Assembly: GCF_013003985.1 (NCBI RefSeq)
Contig: NZ_CP053073.1
Span: forward strand, 1,922,001 to 1,986,000
DNA length: 64,000 nt
Source of the DNA: Usitatibacter palustris
Lineage (GTDB): Bacteria; Pseudomonadota; Gammaproteobacteria; Burkholderiales; Usitatibacteraceae
Reading direction: 5' to 3'
In this document: positions 56,841-64,000 of the stretch, one piece after another
How the letters are laid out: each line of letters opens with the position of its first letter
How positions within the stretch are numbered: position 1 is the stretch's first letter
Notes under the pieces: model-generated
Database searches by the model: none
What the model saw: the letters and a program-made list of their open reading frames with translations, nothing else
What the model was told of the DNA's origin: nothing
Translations under genes and position numbers: made by a program

Positions 56841-57524
56841 GCCCGCATTGCGGGAGTGTGGCGTGGGAGCGAGCTGGAAAACGCTCCGCGCGTCACGCAT
56901 CCCACGGGGCATGACGCGCTCGATCGCGAGTTGCCCGGCGGTGGCTGGCCCGAGGGCTCGCTCTCGGAAGTGCTGCACGACGCGGTGGGCATCGGGGAAG
57001 TGAAGATGCTCGCCGGCGTGCTGGCCCATGCCGCGAAGGACGATCGGCTCATCGCGTGGATCGATCCGCCGCATCTGCCTTATGCGCCCGCGCTTGCACA
57101 GGCCGGCGTTCCGCTCTCGCGCTGCCTCGTCGTGCGTCCGGCTTCGCAGGAAGACGGGCTCTGGGCCGCGGAGCAGACGTTGCGTTCCGGCGCCTGTGGC
57201 GCGCTGCTCTTCTGGCCGGAGCGTCGCGCGCGAACGACCGACTACGCGTGGATGCGCCGGCTGCAGATGGCCGCCGAAGCCGGGCGCTCGGTCGCGGTGC
57301 TGTTTCGCTCGACGGCCGCCGCGGCGCTCGCCACACCCGCGCATCTTCGCGTTGCGCTCGCCCTCGAGGCGGGTGAAGTGAAAGTCCGAATTCCGAAGCG
57401 GCGCGGGCCGCCGCTCACGACCCCGGTTCCGCTCCATGTTGTGGATCGCCCTCGAGTTGCCGTCGTTGCCGCTGCAGTTGGCGGAGCGCGGCTGCGTGTC
57501 GCCCACGCCGCTCGTCATCGCTGA
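56820..57524 (+). CDS. imuA: Translesion-synthesis-associated protein ImuA
   Basis: 234 residues of the ImuA (RecA/SulA-like) family: VWRGSEL near the start, GHDALDRELPGGGWPEGSLSEVL, IAWIDPPHLPYAPALAQAGV, ALLFWPERRARTTDYAWMRRLQMAAEAG and the basic end RIPKRRGPPL. It helps organise the ImuB-DnaE2 mutasome. The ATG is inside a palindromic element, so the first eight residues (MGTDPIGA) are not native; a GTG at 56856 (VWRG) is an alternative start. Its 3' end overlaps imuB by 89 nt. Confidence 0.88.
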   Translation: MGTDPIGARIAGVWRGSELENAPRVTHPTGHDALDRELPGGGWPEGSLSEVLHDAVGIGEVKMLAGVLAHAAKDDRLIAWIDPPHLPYAPALAQAGVPLSRCLVVRPASQEDGLWAAEQTLRSGACGALLFWPERRARTTDYAWMRRLQMAAEAGRSVAVLFRSTAAAALATPAHLRVALALEAGEVKVRIPKRRGPPLTTPVPLHVVDRPRVAVVAAAVGGARLRVAHAARHR

Positions 57525-58887
57525 CGGCCCCGCGCAACGCCCGCTCGTCGTGTGCGCGAACGCCGCGGCGCGAGGGGCGGGCATCCGCGAGGGGCAGGCG
57601 GTGGCGTCGGCCAAGGCGCTCGCGCATGAATTGAAGGTGCTGCCGCGCGATGCATCTGCCGAAGTCGCGGCCCTCGAAGGACTCGCCGGCTGGGCCTGCC
57701 AGTACTCGCCGCACTCGAGCGTGGATGCGCAGGGCATCGCGATGGAAGTGGAAGGAAGCCTGCGTCTGTTTGGCGGCCACGCGAAGCTCACGGCGGAAAT
57801 CCTTCGCGGTGTTCGCGACCTCGGCTACCAGGTGACGATGGGCATCGCGCCCACGCCGCTCGCCGCACGGCTCTTCGCGCGCGCCGAGGCGCTGGGCACT
57901 CGCATGCGCGCCTGCTTCGATCTCGCAGAATTGCCTGGGCGCGTGGCGGGCCTGCCGCTCTTTCTCCTCGATTGGCCCGAACGCACGCTGGCCCTCCTCG
58001 CTGATCTCGGGGTCCTTCGCATGCGCGATGCGTTGGCACTTCCGCGTGAAGGCCTGTCGCGCCGCTTCGGACCTGACGCCCTCGATACACTCGACAAGCT
58101 TCTCGGCCGCCGCGCGGATCCGCGTCCTCCGTACATCGCGCCGCAGGCTTTCCACGCGAAGATCGAGCTCGCAGCGGAAACGTCCTCAACCGAAGCGCTG
58201 CTCTTTCCGCTGAAAAGGATGCTCGTGCAGATGGAAGGCTTCCTGCGCGGCCGCGGTTCGGGCGTGCAGCAGCTCGAGATCACGCTGACTCCTGTGCGCA
58301 AGGCAGCGACCCGACTCTCGCTCGAATTCGCATCGGCCGAACGCGAAGCCGATTTCATCCTCGCCCTCGTGCGCGAGAAGCTCGGCCGCACGCGTCTTGC
58401 CGCGCCCACGCTGGAGATCGAGCTCCACGCCGCGTGTCTCCTTTCCTATGCGCTGCGCACCAAGGCCTGGCTACCGGGCCGCGACGACATGGCGCTCGAC
58501 CGCAACCGCCTGCTCGAACGCCTCGCCGCGCGCCTGGGCACCGATCGTGTTTTCGGCATCGCCATCGCCGACGACCACCGCCCCGAACGGAATAGAGGGG
58601 TCAGACCACTCTATTCGGCGAAGCAAATAGAGTGGTCTGACCCCTCTATTCGTCCTTTGTGGCTGATGCATACGCCGCAGAAGCTGGTGACCCAGGAGGG
58701 AAAGCCCGCGCTGCAGGGCGCGCTGGAGTTGGTGGCGGGGCCGGAGCGGATCGAAGCGGGGTGGTGGGATGGCGAGCCGGTGAGCCGCGATTACTTCGTG
58801 GCGAGCAACCCGGGCGGCGAGCGCTATTGGATCTACCGTGAGCATCGCGCCCCGAACGCCTGGTACGTGCACGGGGTGTTCGCGTGA
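57436..58887 (+). CDS. imuB: Inactive Y-family polymerase ImuB with in-frame insertion
   Basis: 483 residues of the Y-family fold. The catalytic acidic motif is replaced (WIALELPSLPLQL where an active enzyme has DxD), which is normal for ImuB; it acts as the beta-clamp-binding hub of the mutasome. Palm, fingers and little-finger regions are recognisable (GIAPTPLAARLFARAE; LRTKAWLP; ADDHRPER...RPLWLM; RDYFVASNP..RYWIYRE). Between DDHRPER and RPLWLM about 20 extra residues (NRGVRPLYSAKQIEWSDPSI) come from a palindromic element. Confidence 0.92.
   Translation: MLWIALELPSLPLQLAERGCVSPTPLVIADGPAQRPLVVCANAAARGAGIREGQAVASAKALAHELKVLPRDASAEVAALEGLAGWACQYSPHSSVDAQGIAMEVEGSLRLFGGHAKLTAEILRGVRDLGYQVTMGIAPTPLAARLFARAEALGTRMRACFDLAELPGRVAGLPLFLLDWPERTLALLADLGVLRMRDALALPREGLSRRFGPDALDTLDKLLGRRADPRPPYIAPQAFHAKIELAAETSSTEALLFPLKRMLVQMEGFLRGRGSGVQQLEITLTPVRKAATRLSLEFASAEREADFILALVREKLGRTRLAAPTLEIELHAACLLSYALRTKAWLPGRDDMALDRNRLLERLAARLGTDRVFGIAIADDHRPERNRGVRPLYSAKQIEWSDPSIRPLWLMHTPQKLVTQEGKPALQGALELVAGPERIEAGWWDGEPVSRDYFVASNPGGERYWIYREHRAPNAWYVHGVFA
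58590..58651. repeat. REP-like palindrome inside imuB
   Basis: Left arm 58590-58615 and right arm 58626-58651 are perfect 26-bp reverse complements with a 10-nt loop; each arm contains GGGGTCAGACC or its complement. The open frame is kept through the element. Confidence 0.9.
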
Positions 58888-58889
58888 CC

Positions 58890-59570
58890 TCAGGGCAAGG
58901 GCAGGCGCGCGAAGGCCTCCGTGAATCCGCGCCACGTTTTCGAGCCGAGCACGAAGAAGGTCGGCGCCTGGGTTGCGACGAACAAGGAGAGCATCGCGGG
59001 ATAGATGCGCGTGTAGTGCTGCTGTATCCGGTCGTGGACGATCAGCGCGCAGAGGATCAGGTCGATCACGCCGTAGGTCAGCAGCTGCAACACGGGTGGC
59101 TCGACGCCGAAGTGGTTCGCGAGAATGCGCGCAAGGATCGGATCCACGAGTGCCAGGGCCGTGCACACCATGAAGCGCATGTGCAGCTTCGGCGCGCGGC
59201 GATTGAGGATCGCGAGGCCGTAGGCGACGAGGAACTGCACGAGCAGCGCGAGCTGGACATAGAAGAAGTAGATCAGCTCGTCATTGAGCCCCGAGCGCAT
59301 GCGGTAGTGCGCAAGCAGCAAGGTGGAAGCCACGATCACCGGCACCAGTACGAACGAAGTCCTTCCGAGCGCGCGGTGGGCTGCGAGCGACTTGATGCGC
59401 ACCAGGCCGGCCTGTGCGATGAGCATCAGCATCCACAGGAGCATGGCGATGCCGTGCAAATGCACGTGCCAGTCGGTCTCGTAGCGCTTCGGAAACAGGT
59501 AGGAAGGCCAGAAGGCGGGCACCGCCAGCAGCAGGAGGGCGAAAAAGTAGAAAGCGCTGGCGCGGTACAT
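58890..59570 (-). CDS. Polytopic membrane protein of unknown function
   Basis: 226 residues with about six or seven transmembrane helices (FALLLLAVPAFWPSYL, HGIAMLLWMLMLIAQAGL, FVLVPVIVASTLLLA, LVQFLVAYGLAIL, VIDLILCALIVH and others). An HVHLHG segment near the N-terminus offers possible metal or haem-binding His. No family is recognised with confidence, though it resembles DUF2306-like membrane proteins. It lies on the opposite strand, wedged between imuB (2-nt gap) and dnaE2 (20-nt gap), which breaks the usual imuB-dnaE2 operon. Confidence 0.65.
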   Translation of the reverse strand: MYRASAFYFFALLLLAVPAFWPSYLFPKRYETDWHVHLHGIAMLLWMLMLIAQAGLVRIKSLAAHRALGRTSFVLVPVIVASTLLLAHYRMRSGLNDELIYFFYVQLALLVQFLVAYGLAILNRRAPKLHMRFMVCTALALVDPILARILANHFGVEPPVLQLLTYGVIDLILCALIVHDRIQQHYTRIYPAMLSLFVATQAPTFFVLGSKTWRGFTEAFARLPLP

Positions 59571-59590
59571 GGCGCCGCAAAGGATAGCCC

Positions 59591-62713
<3,123 letters not shown>

Positions 62714-62760
62714 TCTTCGGCAGGCCCACGAGGCCATAACAAAAGGAGGATCAATCAACC

Positions 62761-63324
62761 ATGGTTACCCTGACCCAGCTCTGGCTCCCCATCCTGCTGT
62801 CCGCGGTGGCGGTATTCGTCGCGAGCAGCCTCATCCACACCGTCATCAAGTGGCACCAGTCCGACTACTTCAAGCTGGGCAACGAGGATGACGTTCGCGC
62901 GGTGATTCGCGCGGGCGGCGCGAGGCCGGGCCTCTACGTGATCCCGCACGTCCTCGAAGGCGCCGATTGCGCGAAGCCCGAGGTCCTCGCGAGGTTCACC
63001 GAAGGACCGGTCGGGTTCCTCACGCTGCGGCCCGTCGGCCCGCCCAACATCGTGAAGCCGCTGATCCAGTGGTTCAGCCTGGTGCTCCTGATCGCGATCG
63101 CCGTCGCCGCGCTCGCGGCGTGGACGCTGCCGAAGAACGCGAGCTTCATGACGGTCACGACGATCGTCGGCGCGATCACGTTCCTCGCCTACGCGTGCGG
63201 CGGCCCGATCAACGGGATCTGGATGGGCAAGCCGTGGCGCAGCGCGTTCAAGGAAATCCTCGACGGCTTCGTCTACGCCGCCGCGACCGCGCTGGTCTTC
63301 GCCTGGCTCTGGCCGCGCGGCTAG
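62761..63324 (+). CDS. Membrane protein of unknown function
   Basis: 187 residues. An N-terminal helix (LWLPILLSAVAVFVASSLIHTVI) and three or more C-terminal helices (FSLVLLIAIAVAALAAWTL, TIVGAITFLAYACGGPING, FVYAAATALVFAWLWP) flank a soluble segment of about 60 residues. The ATG follows a strong AAGGAGG. The family is not named with confidence. Its stop overlaps the convergent hydrolase by 4 nt. Confidence 0.7.
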   Translation: MVTLTQLWLPILLSAVAVFVASSLIHTVIKWHQSDYFKLGNEDDVRAVIRAGGARPGLYVIPHVLEGADCAKPEVLARFTEGPVGFLTLRPVGPPNIVKPLIQWFSLVLLIAIAVAALAAWTLPKNASFMTVTTIVGAITFLAYACGGPINGIWMGKPWRSAFKEILDGFVYAAATALVFAWLWPRG

Positions 63325-64000
63325 GCCGCGAAGGCGAACCTCGCCGGTTCCAGGCTGTGGCGCGCGGTCACGCCGGCGAGGAACTGCTCGATCGCGCTGT
63401 TCACGTCGTCGGGCCGCGTGATCGGGCCGAGGTGGCCGAGTCCCGCGAACTCGTGGCGCCAGGCACTCGGCAGCGCAAGGGCAAGGCGTCGCGTGATCGA
63501 ACGGCCGCACGCCGGTGACAGCGTGCCGTTCATGAGCAGCGTCGGAACCCGCAGCGTCCTGAATTCCTCGATGGCCGTGTCGTCGTTGAAGAGCGCATGG
63601 AAGTGGTCGACGACCGCGGACATGCGCTCGAGCACCTTCACGCGCTGCTTGTCGTCGAGCCGCGCGAACGTGCCGGCGCCCGACCAGAAATCGACGAACT
63701 GGTACGCCGACTCCTCGACGTCGCCCGCGTGGAAGGTATTGCAGATGGCGGTGCCGGCCGCCACGACCTCTTCGCCCGCGCGATCGTGCACAAACCCGTC
63801 GTAGATCAACCGGAACAGGACGGGCTCGTACACCGCGAGGCTGCGAATGCGCTCGGGCATATCGAGCGCGAGCTTCAATGCCACCGCCGCGCCATACGAA
63901 TGCGCGACGACGTGCATGCCCTCCGGCGCGGAAGCGAGCAGCGGCCGCAGCGCCTCGGCTTCGACCTGCAGCGACGGTTCCTCGTTCGCCGCCCAGCCGG
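63321..64000 (-). CDS. Alpha/beta hydrolase (partial at window end)
   Basis: The frame is open to the end of the window (226 residues visible), so the start lies outside. The nucleophile elbow is GMHVVAHSYGAAVALKLAL (Ser in HSYG), followed by a cap region, VPTLLMNGTLSPACGRS around the acid residue, and a late His in FAGLGHLGPITRPDDV. A typical esterase/lactonase-like hydrolase; substrate unknown. The internal ATG at 63917 is not the true start because it would remove the strands before the elbow. Confidence 0.85.
   Translation of the reverse strand, partial: GWAANEEPSLQVEAEALRPLLASAPEGMHVVAHSYGAAVALKLALDMPERIRSLAVYEPVLFRLIYDGFVHDRAGEEVVAAGTAICNTFHAGDVEESAYQFVDFWSGAGTFARLDDKQRVKVLERMSAVVDHFHALFNDDTAIEEFRTLRVPTLLMNGTLSPACGRSITRRLALALPSAWRHEFAGLGHLGPITRPDDVNSAIEQFLAGVTARHSLEPARFAFAA

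Overview
The window is high-GC, gene-dense DNA with the look of a betaproteobacterium (Burkholderiales/Nitrosomonadales grade). The signs are a soxCDYZ-AX-B thiosulfate-oxidation cluster, a lexA-imuA-imuB-dnaE2 mutagenesis cassette, three surface proteins with IPTL-CTERM tails, and a pbpC/alpha-2-macroglobulin operon. No genus can be named from sequence alone.

Layout. 1-9.3 kb: the end of an Ig-like repeat protein, a TonB receptor, a DUF3617 protein, a group II truncated haemoglobin, typA/bipA, and small envelope proteins. 9.3-13.9 kb: rmuC, a zinc alcohol dehydrogenase, an isocitrate dehydrogenase-type gene and the molybdenum-cofactor genes mobB-moaD-moaE. 14-16 kb: two secreted proteins built from cyanovirin-N-like and InlB-like modules. 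16-24.7 kb: a SqrR/BigR-like ArsR repressor divergent from soxC-soxD-soxY-soxZ-dsrE-soxA-soxX-glcG-soxB and a SoxH-like hydrolase. SoxC needs molybdenum cofactor, so the adjacent moa/mob genes fit. 24.7-35.5 kb: a UbiA-type prenyltransferase, small unknowns, and a four-gene envelope operon with pbpC and a 1909-residue alpha-2-macroglobulin. 35.5-39.3 kb: a small accessory stretch (a frameshifted PH-domain gene, DUF3800, an orphan antitoxin-like regulator, a HEPN-like protein), small conserved genes and tRNA-Asn.

The most striking region is 39.3-47.4 kb. Three tandem genes, two of them too short for ordinary gene calling, each encode a 47-residue precursor that aligns without gaps and carries a textbook double-glycine leader. 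Only seven residues follow the GG: DVTVVIA, DVTVVIA and DVTVVIG. They are flanked by two paralogous TPR-HD-GYP proteins and by a C39-peptidase ABC exporter with its HlyD adaptor. I infer an exported heptapeptide signal, with the TPR proteins as candidate receptors that would couple it to cyclic-di-GMP turnover. This is a hypothesis from gene content, not a demonstrated system.

47.5-55.2 kb holds three large surface proteins with shared tails. 55.2-62.7 kb holds an AHSA1/ArsR pair and the SOS mutagenesis cassette. That cassette is unusual: palindromic REP-like elements supply the imuA start codon and lie in frame inside imuB and twice inside dnaE2. The same palindrome family recurs at soxD (a perfect 72-bp palindrome) and after the SoxH-like gene. 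The window ends in a partial alpha/beta hydrolase.
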